Assembly: GCA_037447655.1 (NCBI GenBank)
Contig: JBBHKE010001764.1
Location: forward strand, 308,737-370,736
DNA: 62,000 bases
Origin: Zygnema cylindricum
Lineage: Eukaryota > Streptophyta > Zygnematophyceae > Zygnematales > Zygnemataceae
Direction of reading: 5' to 3'
Every line of letters begins with the position of its first letter. Position 1 is the stretch's first letter. A program made the position numbers and the translations under genes. This document shows positions 10,659-22,241 of this stretch, piece by piece. A model generated the notes under the pieces. The model did not search any database, was not told the origin of the DNA, and saw only the letters and a list, made by a program, of their open reading frames with translations.

Positions 10659-11300
10659 ATATTTCTAAGGGAAAGTCAAAGTGGGTGAATGTGTCCAAAT
10701 CTCATATTCTAACTTTGCATTCTGTGGTGGAACTGACCACACAGAAAGTGTTATTTCACAGGGGTGAATCTATATTTGGGTTCTGATTGTCAAGGGGTCA
10801 GTCATTTGGGTTTATATCAACTTGGAGTCGGCACTATCTAGATAAGCTTCTTTTTGGATCTGCTTACTTTGAGGGCCAATGGAGGTCTCAGAGTTTCAAC
10901 AAGTCTTACAAATTCCGTCAAACAAATCGGGACCGTCCAAAATAAATATCATGTGATAGACGCGATTTCGCGTCCCTCACCAAACTGACGGCGCAGCCGT
11001 CCGTGGCTTCGGTGGCGTCCAATTCATCACATATTTGAACACCAATGTTTCGTACGGCCAACGTACAATTTAAATCATTTCGAATATTAATCATCGGATC
11101 ACTTCGCGATCCGCCGTCCATTTCTCCAACACATTCCGCACCTTCGTCTATGTTTCTTCGCATCACTTGAAGTCCAATTCCGTACGTTCCAATAAACTTA
11201 GTACTTAGTACGCAAGCTGCTATGACTACGATGTGACTAGCGCAGCATGGCATCATAGCAATGTTATACAGAGAGGACTAAAGGTATCCAAAAAACAACA

Positions 11301-11641
11301 AAACTGAGTACTCCCTCTAGAGTTACATACTCACTAAATCATGTCCTCGTCAATTTATCTTCACACAAACTGACTAAAGTTCAGAACACCTTACTTGCGA
11401 AGACTGCTATAACTGCTATGACTCTGCTGTGACTGCTATGATTGTTGTGACTGCTATGACTGCTATGACCTATCACCGCAGCTGTGATATTAGAGCAGCG
11501 CAGCTGCGATGTCAGATCGCCGCAGCATAACAACATAGCAACATGCGTAGTACTCAGATTTCCAGCTGCGATGTTAGACTTAGCGCAGCATGGCAGTATA
11601 GCAGCAAGAAATAGAGAGGACTCAATGTTTCCAAAACAACA
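11301..11641 (-). repeat. G 3' LTR remnant
   Basis: 341 bp homologous to 14560-14850. Rich in GCTATGACT/GCAGCTGCGATG repeats. Ends CCAAAACAACA next to the polypurine tract. Confidence 0.7.
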
Positions 11642-11664
11642 CTCCCCTAAACCTTTAGACTCTC

Positions 11665-13876
11665 TCAGTCAGTAAGTCCACATTCCTCCCTACAAAACTT
11701 CAACTTAGGAGCTGGTAAAGGCTTAGTCATTATATCTGCTACCATCTTCTCATGCGGAAGATAACAATTTCGGGGATTGATTTTGGGCTAAGCTTAGAAA
11801 TGGGGAGATTATCCAATATAAAACATTTACTCCCAAAAACTCGGAAGTGACTAACATTCGGTTTTCTTCCTGTCTATACGTCACATGGTGTTTTTTCTTT
11901 TACTGTTGTAGTCTCTATTCTATTTCTATTATACGACGCACACGAGAAAGCCTCACCCAAGAATTTGAAATCTATTCCCTTATCAAACAATATAGATTTT
12001 GCACTTTCTGTTAGAGTCATGTTGAGTCTTTTTTATGCTCCATTCTGTTCCGGAATATAAGGAATTGTAAATTGCCGAGAGATTCTATTTTCTTTTAAGT
12101 AGTTTGAGAATGCATGGGAAGTATAATCCCCTCCGTTGTCGGACCAAAGAAAAAGGATCGGTTTCCCATGAAGCTTTTCCGCCCATACCCTAAAATGTTT
12201 GAAGTGAGTGAGCACTTCACTCTTTATTTTCATAAAATAAACCTTGCAGAATCTTGAGAAATCATCCGTAAAAGTAACCAAAAACCGGTTGCCACTGAGT
12301 GAGGGAACTTTTGATGGTCCCCACACATCCGAATGAATAATTTGCAGCAAATATGTGGCCTGGTTATCTGCTGTCTGAGGTAGAGGTAGCTTATGAAGCT
12401 TTCCCAAGACACATCCATCACATACATGAGAATCTTGTTGTCATAGTTTAACACCATCTATCATATTTTGTTTTACCATATTATTAAGCCTTTCTTGATG
12501 AACATGATCAAGCCTTTTATGCCACAAAATATTTTCCGGAAGGACAATAGAGTATGCAAAGTCAATTTCATTAGCCAAGTTCATCCGATACAGCAAGTTT
12601 GGGCCTCTTGTTCCTACCAAAGCTACTCTCCTATCTTTGCTTACTACCTTTTTCCCATTCTTTTGTAAAATTTCAAAACCTTTCATTTCTGCCACCGACG
12701 TGGAAAAAAGATTTTTTGTAAACTTTGGAATATAGAGAACATCATGTAAGGTTCGTTTTACAACTTGACCATTGATTTCACATGCTAACTCCACGCTTCC
12801 CTTTGCTGTAGCCTCAACACTGCTGTCATCCGCATAATAAATTCGACGAGTTGGAATTGGAGTGAGTGTCTTGAAGTAAGCCCGGTTTCCACACATGTGG
12901 GAGGAGCATCCGGAGTCCATAATCCACCTGTTCTCTTCAGGTCCTTCCATGAGATCTTTTGCAAGAGCAAAGAACTCATCATCATCCGATTGCAGAAATC
13001 TGACCACGTCTTCCCTTTCATCAAGACTTTCGTCTTGTGGCGGCTCGTCAAATGCAACGAACGCAGCATTTTTAACCGACAGTTTTGGTGCAGACCCTTT
13101 TGATGGTGAATCCGCTGACCGCACCCTCGATCCCGCACGATAAATTCCTGTTTCTCACGCTTTTATAAATGCCGGACACAGTCGGAATACATGACCTTGA
13201 CCAAAGCAATAAACACACCTATCATATTGCCTATAATAAGGATAAGGTGTAAAGTTTATGTTTCCAGAAAATCCTGTAGGCCTGTATGTCTGTGCATTGT
13301 AAGCTACCACTGTCTGTCCACCATTTAAGGCTATCTGAGTGGCCTCTTTGTCTAAAACATTAGCTTGAGCTACGATTATATTCCATTTACTCTTCTCTAA
13401 CCTTTTTAACTGCTCTGCTGCTCCTTTATATTCAGTAGGTAGACCTCTCATTAGAATCATAGCTTGATGATAAAGAGGAAAACTCCCCCCGGAACATGCA
13501 TTTTCCAATAATAGAAGCTTCAAGCCATTACAATATGAGTTCATGTCACCCCCTATATACTTATAGTCCCAAATTTTTCCAGCAGTTACAACCTCATTCT
13601 TCTCACTAGCTAAGACATAAGATTCACTCAGAGTCGTCTATATTTCAGATGCCATAAAGATATTGAAATATGTAATGTTTAGATCTTCTGACAAAAGTAA
13701 CTTCAGAACATACAATGCATCCTCATTTTTCTTTCCAAAATTCGGATCCGTATCTGGAATGATACCGGAAATCAATCATATAATTTCACTAGTTCAGGAA
13801 AGACTTAGTCAAATCCGCCCAATAAAGATACTTCTGCCCATTAAACACCGGGTTCCGAGAGGGAGGGCTCGTGACC
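11665..13876 (-). pseudogene. G gag-pol remnant lacking reverse transcriptase
   Basis: Reading on the minus strand from 13876: Gag with intact knuckle C-x2-C-x4-H-x4-C (CVYCFGQGHVFRLC, about 13164-13205). An in-frame TGA (about 13152) precedes a protease with MDSGCSSHMC (about 12890-12920). The pre-integrase domain is broken by TGA (about 12440). The integrase core has HSDVWGP and WSDNGGDY (12033-12407) and is then broken by TAA where the Glu-containing AERLN motif should be. An integrase C-terminal piece follows (to about 11840), then an abrupt jump to the RNase H tail (MVADIMTKPLPAPKL, about 11690-11745). Reverse transcriptase is absent. The primer site is diverged (GGTCACGAGCCCT). Non-functional by itself; its Gag and LTR ends make its ancestors a plausible helper for F. 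Confidence 0.75.
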
Positions 13877-14854
13877 TGTTGATTTGAGGCAACTGGTGCC
13901 ACTCAAGAAGATGAAGAAGCACCGACAGTTGTCATGAGAATAAAATATGCAAAGAGGAAACTCTCACGAAATCCCACAAAAGACCAGATTCAGAATAAAT
14001 CCCCAGGCAAACCAAACACACACTAGGTCTAGAAATTTGCCACAATATAGAATATACACCAAGGAAACAACATGCAGAATTTCAAAAGGTTTTGCCAAAA
14101 TATCACAATGATCTTACAATTCAAAAAACACTCAAAAAACTGTTTCGCAGTTTTTCATACATCGAAATCTACTTTCCTAAAATTAATCTAAGTCCTATAT
14201 AGACAAGTGAGCCTACAGCTGATCACGCCGTACACCAACTACTGTGGTCCATCGGTACACTACTCTTCATCAACAAACTCACACCGTCGAATGTACATAA
14301 ATGTTTTCACCAATCAAAAAACAGCTAAAATGAAATTAGTACGCGGTCAAAGTTCGTCCGCTGAAATGACGTTACAGTTAATATTTCTCTTCCAAAAAAA
14401 ACGGCGGACTTCATCCGCCTTCCACGTATTCTTGCATCACCAAAGATGAACCTCCACGCGTAAGTTCGGTCCTCAATGAAAACTGTACTTCTTCTTCTAG
14501 AACAATCAATATTGACTTCCTCACGGATCGACACGTGTGCCTAAAGTACACCAAAATTGTGTACTCCCTTTGGAGTTACAAACTCACTAAATCATGTCCT
14601 CGTCAATTTATCTTCACACAAACTGACTAAAGTTCAGAACACCTTTCTTGCGTAGACTACTATAGCTGCTATGACTCTGCTGTGATTGCTATTATTACTC
14701 TGACTGCTAAACAAGCTATGACCTATCAGCGCAGCTGTGATATTAGAGCAGCGCAGCTGCGATGTCAGATAACCGAAGCATAGCAGCATAGCAATATGAG
14801 TATTACCCAGGTTTCAAGCTGCAATGTCAGACTTAGCGCAGCATGGCAGTATAG
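13877..14854 (-). repeat. G 5' LTR, main part
   Basis: Starts TGTTGATTTGAGG on the plus strand right after the diverged primer site. The remaining 40 bp lie at 27027-27066, separated by element A2. The block 14400-14545 matches the left F LTR. GCTGCTATG/GCATAGCAG motifs are dense at 14655-14850. Confidence 0.75.
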
Positions 14855-15173
14855 TGTAGAAATTAATGGTCAATTTAAAGTATTTTCTAGGTCTAAACAG
14901 AAATATAGAAAGAAGCCGAGGCAGTCTACCTCTAACTTCTCTCTCCAACTCTCAAACTTGTTGCAGTCACTGAGAAATTGGAGAGGGAGCTAAAGCCATG
15001 GCTACCTAGGCTATCCACAGGTTTATGGGAAATATATTTTAGTTTGGGGTTTATTTACTAAAAGTTATGTGCCGGCCACAAGATTTGATCCTGGTACCTA
15101 CCGGATGGCAGACAGCCGGTATCCGGTAGCCTTAGCCGTTAAGTCTTCAACTAGTGTTACGTACTATATGGTT
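14855..15173 (+). repeat. A2 5' LTR, first part
   Basis: Starts TGTAGAAATTAATGG. Continues at 21501 after B1; TGGTT is duplicated at 15169-15173 and 21501-21505. Confidence 0.9.
15069..15148 (-). promoter_or_regulatory. Antisense tRNA-like Pol III module, A2 5' LTR
   Basis: B-box GATCAAATC fits the consensus; the A-box region is weak (AAGACTTAACGG, 8 of 12). A TTTT run follows downstream on the minus strand (GCCGGCACATAACTTTTAG). B1 is inserted about 26 bp upstream of the A-box 5' end. Confidence 0.5.
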
Positions 15174-15900
15174 TGCAATTCTGTGTCCTCCATTGGACTA
15201 CAGATACATCAAGCCTCTAGATAGTATTTAACTAACCCACTTTAAGCCACGACCACTTCTGCCCAAGAAGGCAAACTGAGAATTTGACTGCACCCCTGTG
15301 TAGCCTGGACTCCCCTGAGTCCGTAGCAAAAAGAATCACTGAAAACGGCCAACCAGGCGATAAGTTATGAGCCGGCAAAAATGCCAATTTATACAAAGCT
15401 CTCTTAGAGAGAGGTGTCTGTCTACCAAATATTTCCTAAGTCCTAAATCCCTCTCACAACCCCTATCTACTAAAGTTTGAACCAATCGTATTACTGTAAA
15501 GTACAGAAAGGTACTATGGCCGATGTACTTTCTGTACGGCCGGTGTACGACAAGGCTCTTGAGTGGACGCGTGTCATTTTTCCACTTGTCCGTATTTCCT
15601 CCGCAATTCCCGGACCGAATGTCATCCTTCCACGCGGCGCCACGTCATGCCACGTCCATAAAATCCAAAGTGACCATTCCGCGATCTCGGCGACGACGTG
15701 CGCCGTCGGATTAAATCCAACATCAAATGTCGACCGTTAAAAGTGTCTGTTTCATTTGTTTTGTGCGAAATGACGTTTCGCACTAAACTTTAACAAGTTC
15801 TATGTTCGTTTCGTTTTATATTCCAGTTAGATCATTTCGGTACTATACAACAGTTTATATATGAATGAAACCCTATATAATCTAACGGACTTCTACGACA

Positions 15901-15967
15901 GACTAGTTAAAGCTAACGGCTACGGCGCGCTCTACCGGTCGGGGGTTCGAGTCCTGCCTGACTCAAC
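15901..15967 (+). promoter_or_regulatory. Antisense tRNA-like Pol III module, B1 3' LTR
   Basis: Antisense to B1, on the plus strand: TAGTTAAAGCTAACGG (A-box-like with a long loop), then B-box GGTTCGAGTCC (perfect fit), then CCTTTTG. Offset from LTR start about 206 bp. Confidence 0.6.
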
Positions 15968-15976
15968 CTTTTGTTG

Positions 15977-15996
15977 AGAGTGACTTAAGTCACTCT
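15977..15996. repeat. 20-bp palindrome in B1 LTR
   Basis: Perfect dyad AGAGTGACTTAAGTCACTCT next to the tRNA-like module. Repeated at 21304-21323 in the other LTR. Confidence 0.75.
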
Positions 15997-16179
15997 TTAG
16001 TCCTTCCTATGGAGCTGAGGCAGCCATGGCTCCATCGCTCTCTCTCTCTTTCAGTGACTACAACAAGTATGGGGGAGAGAGAGAAGAGATGGAGGCAGGC
16101 TGCCATCATTTCTTATATATGTTTCCGCTAATTTATTTTAAACTAGAAAATACAAAAACTACTTATTTCAACACTCCCC

Positions 16180-19100
16180 TTATTTTCTGTCTATTTTTAA
16201 TTTTTCTTTTAATCCACATTTTTCCCTGCAGTATTTTAATTTCGGCGAGGGTACAGGTTTGGTCATCATGTCCGCTACCATTTCCTCATCAGATCTATAT
16301 ACAAGATTCACTATTTTATTCTCAACTTTTTCTCTTACAAAACTTAATCTTATGTCCATATGTTTAGCCTTAAAATGATGTTTTGGATTTGCTGCAATTG
16401 CTATGGCCGCTTGATTATCACAAAACACTTCATGCACTCCCTCCTTCATATACCCAAGTTCTTGCAGCAAGGACTTGACCCACATCAACTCTTTCACAGC
16501 AGAACAAGAGGCCATGTACTCAGCCTCCATGGTGGACTGTGCAACCACCTTTTGTTGCTTACTGCTCCAACAGCATGCACCTTCCCCAACATACAACACA
16601 TACCCAGAAGTGCATCGTCTCATAGGTGCGTCCCCATAACTGGCATCACTCCAAGTAGTGATGTCAGTGTGCTCCCCTCCCAAATGCAACCATAACTCTC
16701 TGGTTCCAACCAGATATCTCATGACTCTCTTGGCTGCCTCCCAATCCCTCTTCCTAGGATCATTCAGACTCCTACTGAGTACTCCAACTGCTGCCGCTAT
16801 GTCCGGCCTGGTACAATTCATAAAATAGATTAAACTTCCTACGACCTGTCTATAAGGGATAGTCTTCATAAACTCTCTCTCTTCAATACTCATTTGATCA
16901 TCTAAGATAATTACTCCTCCTTCTACACTCCCATCACTTACTTTTTTCAAGTCCATGGGAGTGGTACAACTGTTAGCATTTTCCATCTGGAATTTCTCAA
17001 GCATATTACCTATTGCTCTTTCTGAGTAAGTCTGATAATCTTCTTCCCCCTATCTCTCTCCATCTGAATCCCCAAGATATATTTTGCCTCCCCTAAATCC
17101 TTCATATCAAATCTGCCTCTAAGTTCTGTTTTTAACTTATTGATCTTTTCCAAGGATTTACTCAACACAAGCAGATCATCCACATAAATTGCAATAAAAA
17201 TGACACCATTCCCATCTTCAAACATATAGATAGAATGGTCAGAGCTTATACGGATATATCCCAGACTGGTAAGAAACTCATCTAGTTTCTTGTTCCACTA
17301 TCGGGGAGCCTGCTTTAGTCCATATAAGGACATTATGAGCCTACAGACTTTGCTCTCTTCTCCTTCCTCCACGAACCCCTCGGGTTGTCTCATGAAAATT
17401 TCTTCCTCTAACTCACCATTAAGAAACGCAGTCTTAATGTCCATCTGATGGATTTCCATGTCTTCCACTGCTGCCTGGCTGAGGAGAATCCTTACTGATG
17501 GGAACCGAACAACTGGAGCAAAGGTCTCCTCATAGTCAATCCCTTCCTTTTGGGTGAACCCCTTCGCTACCAATCGAGCCTTATATCTTTCAATGGTATT
17601 ATCTGGGTTCAGTTTTAGTTTAAATACCCATTTACACCCAATAGGTTTTCCGTCTGGAGGACAATCTGCTAATTCCCAGGTATTTGCTTCCATGATAGAA
17701 GCCATCTCATCATTTATAGCTCTAATCCATCTTTCTTTCTCTGGACTATTCACTGCCTCCGAGTAAGATTGAGGCTCATCAGGTTGAGATAGCTTAGTTA
17801 CCTTATGAGCGACTTGTTTTTCCTGTAATCTTTTGCTGCTCCTTCTTCCTCCCTCAAACTCTGAAGCAAGAATGGATGGAAGTCTTGGATTTCTTCTCAC
17901 TGTTTCATCGGCTCCCCTGTCCATGGAAATCGGTTCTTGTCCCGCTTCTTCTATCTCCTCGAAGTCCATAGGAGTATGTGAGGTTTCCGGTGAGTCTCCT
18001 GTATCTTGGATCTCCCTTGAATCTGTAATCACGGTGTCACCCATATCCCTTTCGGGAACGACCGAGTTCTCCTCACTTTCAGACTCAAATCTGATCCTAA
18101 TCTTCTTTGTATATTTGAAGGGGTCAAATGACTTCCCTTCATCCATGACAACTAAGTGTTTGACCAGAATGATATCTTTCTTTGCCAAGTCATATACTCT
18201 ATATCCCTTAACATCCTCATCATATCCCACAAAGTATCCAGGTTTTCCCTTAGCATCTAGTTTCCTGTTTTTCCTATCCGTGTCAAGACTGTAAACTTGG
18301 CTACCAAATACTTTAAGGTGTGAGATATCTGGTTTCCTTCCAACCCATCTCTCATAAGGTGTGACTCCCTTTACAGCTGAGGTGAGGACTCTATTCTTAA
18401 TATAGTTGGCACAGTTCATTGCCTCTGCCCAAAATCTCTTTCCTATTTTCTTGTCTGCCAACATACTGCATGCACTTTCTCCTAGTGTTCGATTCAACCT
18501 CTCAGCTACCCCATTTTGTCCCGGGTTATATGGTATAGTTTTCTGGTGCTGCACTCCCTCATCTCTCAGATATTCCTCAAACTGGTTAGAGGTATATTCC
18601 CCCCCATTATCACTCTTTATCCTCTTAATAGGGGTTTCATGCAACTTCTCACTCCAAGCTTTATATTCTTTGAAGTAAGTGGATGCTTCAGACTTATTTT
18701 TCAGAAAGTAGACTCTAGAGTATCTAGACCAATCATCAGTTATTGTCATCATAAACCTCTTTCCTCCAACCGAAGGTACTTTTACAAGTCCCCAAATATA
18801 TTGTGGACCAAATCTAACACTTTCTCACCTCTATATGTGGCGGCTTTGGGAAAGGGAAGTCTGTGAGCCTTACCTTGAGCACAACCACTACAATCATCCA
18901 TTATTTCATTATCCCCAAACTGAATGCCATCTACTACCCCAAGCTTTTTCATTTCCCTTAACCTATCAAAATGCACATGCCCCAAACGCTTATGCCAAGT
19001 CATCACCTTAGGAACACCAACATAGTAAGCATTCTTCTTTTCATTACTCAAGTTAAGCCTAAACATTCCTTGGCTACCCTTATCTGCTGTGAAGTAAACT

Positions 19101-20533
19101 TCATTCCCATACTTAGCTGTACAGACTCCCTTTCTGGTGAAGGTATCAAACTCTTTGTCATCTAACACAGACGTAGAGACAAGATTTTTACTCAGCTGAG
19201 GAATGTAAAGTACATCTGAGAATGTAAGTATAGAGCTCTTACCCTTCACTAAGACTTTCAGATCTACTGATCCCACTAGATCTGTAGTAACCACTCTCCC
19301 ATCCCCATACTCTACCTCTACAGTAGGAATCTTTCGTAGCTTAGTGAAGAGTTCTTTATCACAACACATATGCATGGATGCACCTGAGTCGATGATCCAT
19401 CCTTCTTGTGGAGCTTCCCGAATTGCTCCAAGGGCACACTTCTGCATCCGAGGGATCTCCTTCTCCTCCAGACTCTCGTCAAAAAGAAGCTCCCCATCCT
19501 CCTCAGATGACTCATCCTCGATTTCTCCTGACACTTTTGTAACCACAAGTGCCTTTTTCTTCCCTCCGGAAGAACCCCCTCCACGGTTTTCTTGGAGCCT
19601 CAGCTCTGACAACTTGACAGAATCTGCAATAAAGTGTCCCGGCTTTTTGCAATAATGACAAAGACCCTTTGGGGTTCTTTGTCCCCCAGAATTATCTCTT
19701 TCCCCTCTATAAGATTTCTTCGGATCCTTCCCCCATCGGTCCCCTCCTGCTGTTAGAGCTTGAATGCTCTTTCCTCCTCTCCTAATCTCCATTGTGTTTT
19801 CCTGCACAAGTATCATCCTGACTACTGTGTTCCATTTCCATGAACTATCAGGCATTCCCTGTACTCGGTACACTATGTTTTCGAACTCATCTGGTAATTT
19901 CATGATAAGGGTGTTAACTTTCATTTTCATTGTACCTGTCCACCCGGCACTTTCCATTTCCATATACAAACAAGAAAGATCATTACAGAAATCTAACACC
20001 TTTCCTCCTTTGTAAGTGTAACTCAATAGCTTTTGCTCAGCCAACTGGAGCTCCTGAATAGTTCCAGCTCTATAAATCTCTACCAAACTCTCCCACAATT
20101 TCTCTGCCTTGTAAATGTGAAGATGAGGAGTAGCCAAACCTTGAGTGAGGTGCCTCAAAATGAAGTTCTTCGCAGCCATGTTTACATCCTCCCACATTTG
20201 AGTATCGTTCTCCACGGTCTTCACCGTCGCCGTTCCCGATACTGTGGCAATAGGAGTGAGGGGTGTCTCCTTCCCTTTCTCCTTTTCGGACACACTGCTG
20301 TCCCCATCATCTGCCTCCTCCGCTGAGGCAGCCGTTGTTGCAGAAAACCTTACTCCCCCAAATCCTGGTGGAGTTCCCGAAGGTGGACGTTTCACTTGTC
20401 CACTGACGATACCCCAGTATCGTTTTTCACACAAAGCTCCCATCATCATGGCTTCCCAATAGATGAACCCAGATCCATTGAAGGTGGGCACCCTAGAGGG
20501 TGGGCCCATAACCTGCAATTCTGTGTCCTCCAT
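16180..20533 (-). pseudogene. B1 gag-pol polyprotein, broken
   Basis: Copia order gag, protease, integrase, reverse transcriptase, RNase H. ATG 20533 is 20 nt inside the LTR and gives MEDTELQVMGP. The zinc knuckle is CHYCKKPGHFIADS, where the last Cys has become Ser. Protease IIDSGASMHMC is near 19377-19400 and HKRLGH near 18990. A one-base deletion near 18806-18818 breaks the frame and destroys the first catalytic Asp (HTDIWGP in relatives). Integrase then has SDNGGEY and AERLNRTL. Reverse transcriptase reaches GLKQAPR and then TAG at 17298-17300, where A1 has Gln. YVDDLLV is present (about 17180). A second one-base deletion near 17005-17012 shifts the frame before RNase H (WSDASYGD, MEAEYMA, FCDNQAA), which is open to 16180. 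One stop and two frameshifts make it inactive. Confidence 0.9.
20501..20513 (-). other. Primer-binding site of B1
   Basis: GGTTATGGGCCCA on the element strand, immediately after the 5' LTR. It pairs with the anticodon arm of initiator tRNA-Met and encodes part of QVMGP in Gag. Confidence 0.85.
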
Positions 20534-21226
20534 TGGACTACAGAATACAGGAAGCCTCTAGATAGTATTTAACTAACCCACTTTAAGCCACGACCACTTC
20601 TGCCCAAGAAGGCAAACTGAGAATTTGACTGCACCCCTGTGTAGCGTGGACTCCCCTGAGTCCGTAGCAAAAAGAATCACTGAAAACGGCCAACCAGGCG
20701 ATAAGTTATGAGCCGGCAAAAATGCCAATTTATACAACGCTCTCTTAGAGAGAGGTGTCTGTCTACCAAATATTTCCTAAGTCCTAAATCCCTCTCACAA
20801 CCCCTATCTACTAAAGTACGAACCAATCGTATTACTGTAAAGTACAGAAAGGTACTATGGCCGATGTACTTTCTGTACGGCCAGTGTACGACACGCGTGT
20901 CATTTTTCCACTTGTCCGTATTTCCTCCAGAATTCCCGAGACCGAATGTCATCCTTCCACGCGGCGCCACGTCATGCCACGTCCATAAAATCTAAAGTGA
21001 CCATTCCGCGATCTCGGCGACGACGTGCGCCGTCGGATTAAATCCGACATTAAATGTCGACCGTTAAAAGTGTCTGTTTCATTTGTTTCGTGCGAAATGA
21101 CGTTCCGCACTAAACTTTAACAAGTTCTATGTTCGTTTCGTTTTATATTCCAGTTATATCATTTCGGTACTATACAACAGTTTATATATGAATGAAACCC
21201 TATATAATCTAACGGACTTCTATGAC

Positions 21227-21293
21227 AGACTGGTTAAAGCTAACGGCTACGCCGCGCTCTACCGGTCGGGGGTTCGAGTCCTGCCGGACTCAA
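21227..21293 (+). promoter_or_regulatory. Antisense tRNA-like Pol III module, B1 5' LTR
   Basis: TGGTTAAAGC...AACGG then B-box GGTTCGAGTCC and CAACCTTTTG. Same as at 15901-15967 with few changes. Confidence 0.6.
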
Positions 21294-21356
21294 CCTTTTG
21301 TTGAGAGTGACTTAAGTCACTCTTTAGTCCTTCCTATGGAGCTGAGGCAGCCATGG

Positions 21357-21421
21357 CTCCATCGCTCTCTCTCTCTTTCAGTGACTACAACAAGTATGGG
21401 GGAGAGAGAGAAGAGATGGAG
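21357..21421 (-). other. Conserved-loop hairpin of B1 LTR
   Basis: On the minus strand CTCCATC + CTCTCTCTC pairs with GAGAGAGAG + GATGGAG around the loop ACTTGTTGTAGTCACTGA. The stem sequence is unlike A1 or E1 while the loop is nearly the same. Confidence 0.65.
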
Positions 21422-21500
21422 GCAGGCTGCCATCATTTCTTATATATGTTTCCGCTAATTTATTTTAAACTAGAAAATACAAAAACTACTTATTTCAACA

Positions 21501-22241
21501 TGGTTGGATATTAAATTAAACATTATCATGAAGGATAGTTCATTTAACTGTATCTGTTTACAGGATACATAGATCCAGTAATGTAAAAGTACGGATTACG
21601 TTACGGATAAGAAACCAATACCGCGCATTTATTTCTTTACATGAAACGAATACCGCGCATGTATTTATTACAGCTACCATTAAATGTGAATTTAATCTGA
21701 CGGCCGGAATTAACGCCAAGATGCGGAAGAGGATTTCGGCGGTTTTTGGTCATCGCCATATCGGATGACACGTGGTGCAATGACATTTGATCGCGGCATC
21801 TCCGAGGATTAACGGAGCGAATCCGAACATACTACGTGTCGACATTTAGGACATGTCGTACAGTGTCCGTACAGAAAGTACATCAGCAGCTGTACTTTTG
21901 TGTACGGAACTGTAATCTGATTGGCTCTGTACATCAGTAGATAGAGTCTGTGAGAGAGATAGGACTTAGAAAAAATAGGAGGTAGGACCCTCTGTCCCAG
22001 AGAGCTTCGGTACAAAAGGTAAACTTTGACCCTCCATAACTTACTGTTCAGGGGAGAAAATTCAGAGATTCTTTTTGCTATCGACTCAAGGGAGTCTTCC
22101 CTTCACACGGGTGAAGTTGGTCAGCGTTTTTGTCTGCCAGGGTGGCAATTATTTTTGCTGAAACACAAAGGGGTCAGAGTTATCCTAGAGGCTTCTTGGA
22201 AGCTCTCCACTCTGAGGACTTATGGAGGTCTCAGAGTTTCA
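21501..22241 (+). repeat. A2 5' LTR, second part
   Basis: Continues the LTR after B1, ending GGTCTCAGAGTTTCA with gag ATG at 22222. Leader hairpins at 22082-22146 (GACTC-AAGG-GAGTC, CTTCAC-ACGG-GTGAAG, TGCCA-GGG-TGGCA). Confidence 0.9.

Larger units (their letters stand above)
9708..10898 (+). mobile_element. Solo copia LTR E1
   Basis: 1191-bp LTR, TGTTGAAATT...GAGTTTCA, with perfect 5-bp duplications ACAAG at 9703-9707 and 10899-10903. No internal region is present, so it arose by LTR-LTR recombination. It carries the standard parts of this superfamily: conserved-loop hairpin (9784-9844), antisense tRNA-like module (9911-9987), ACGT-core pair (about 10267-10286), GTAC hairpin (about 10377-10415), leader hairpins (10593-10658) and a terminal gag ATG (10879). 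A 178-codon minus frame across it is not treated as a gene. Confidence 0.9.
5864..11300 (-). mobile_element. Gag-only copia-like element F (TR-GAG type), interrupted by solo LTR E1
   Basis: Two LTRs (5864-7040; 9105-9707 continued at 10904-11300) flank about 2.06 kb of internal DNA on the minus strand. The primer site lies at 9092-9104, and the polypurine tract (GGTTTAGAGGAG) abuts the left LTR at 7041. The only open frame is Gag. I see no trace of protease, integrase, reverse transcriptase or RNase H. The flanking 5-mers (CTACT left, AAACT right) do not match, so a clean target duplication is absent. LTR ends and tract resemble those of element G, which may have supplied enzymes in trans. 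The E1 solo LTR (with its 5-bp duplication) sits inside the right LTR. Confidence 0.75.
9105..11300 (-). repeat. F 5' LTR, split by E1
   Basis: The LTR runs 9105-9707 and 10904-11300. Removing E1 and one copy of ACAAG gives sequence collinear with the left LTR (compare TTTACAAG...TCTTACAAATTCCGTCAAA with 6490-6515). The last 26 nt on the element strand contain the Gag ATG. Confidence 0.75.
15174..16173 (-). repeat. B1 3' LTR
   Basis: TGCAATTCTG...TTATTTCAACA on the plus strand. Contains leader hairpins (about 15285-15330 on the minus strand: GACTC-AGGG-GAGTC and CTACAC-AGGG-GTGCAG), GTAC hairpin, ACGT-core sites, tRNA-like module and a 20-bp palindrome at 15977-15996. Confidence 0.92.
15174..21500 (-). 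mobile_element. Copia element B1
   Basis: Complete in structure. 3' LTR 15174-16173, internal 16174-20513, 5' LTR 20514-21500, primer site 20501-20513, target duplication TGGTT (15169-15173, 21501-21505). LTRs are 1000 and 987 bp and differ mainly by small indels near 15548 and 20892. The coding region is broken, so this copy could move only with help. Confidence 0.92.
20514..21500 (-). repeat. B1 5' LTR
   Basis: 987 bp. The first 20 nt on the plus side are the reverse complement of the gag start. Confidence 0.92.

Noticed and set aside
17833-18294. 153-codon plus-strand frame
   Set aside because: It is the reverse complement of the B1 integrase-reverse transcriptase linker. The same antisense frame occurs opposite the other B copies.
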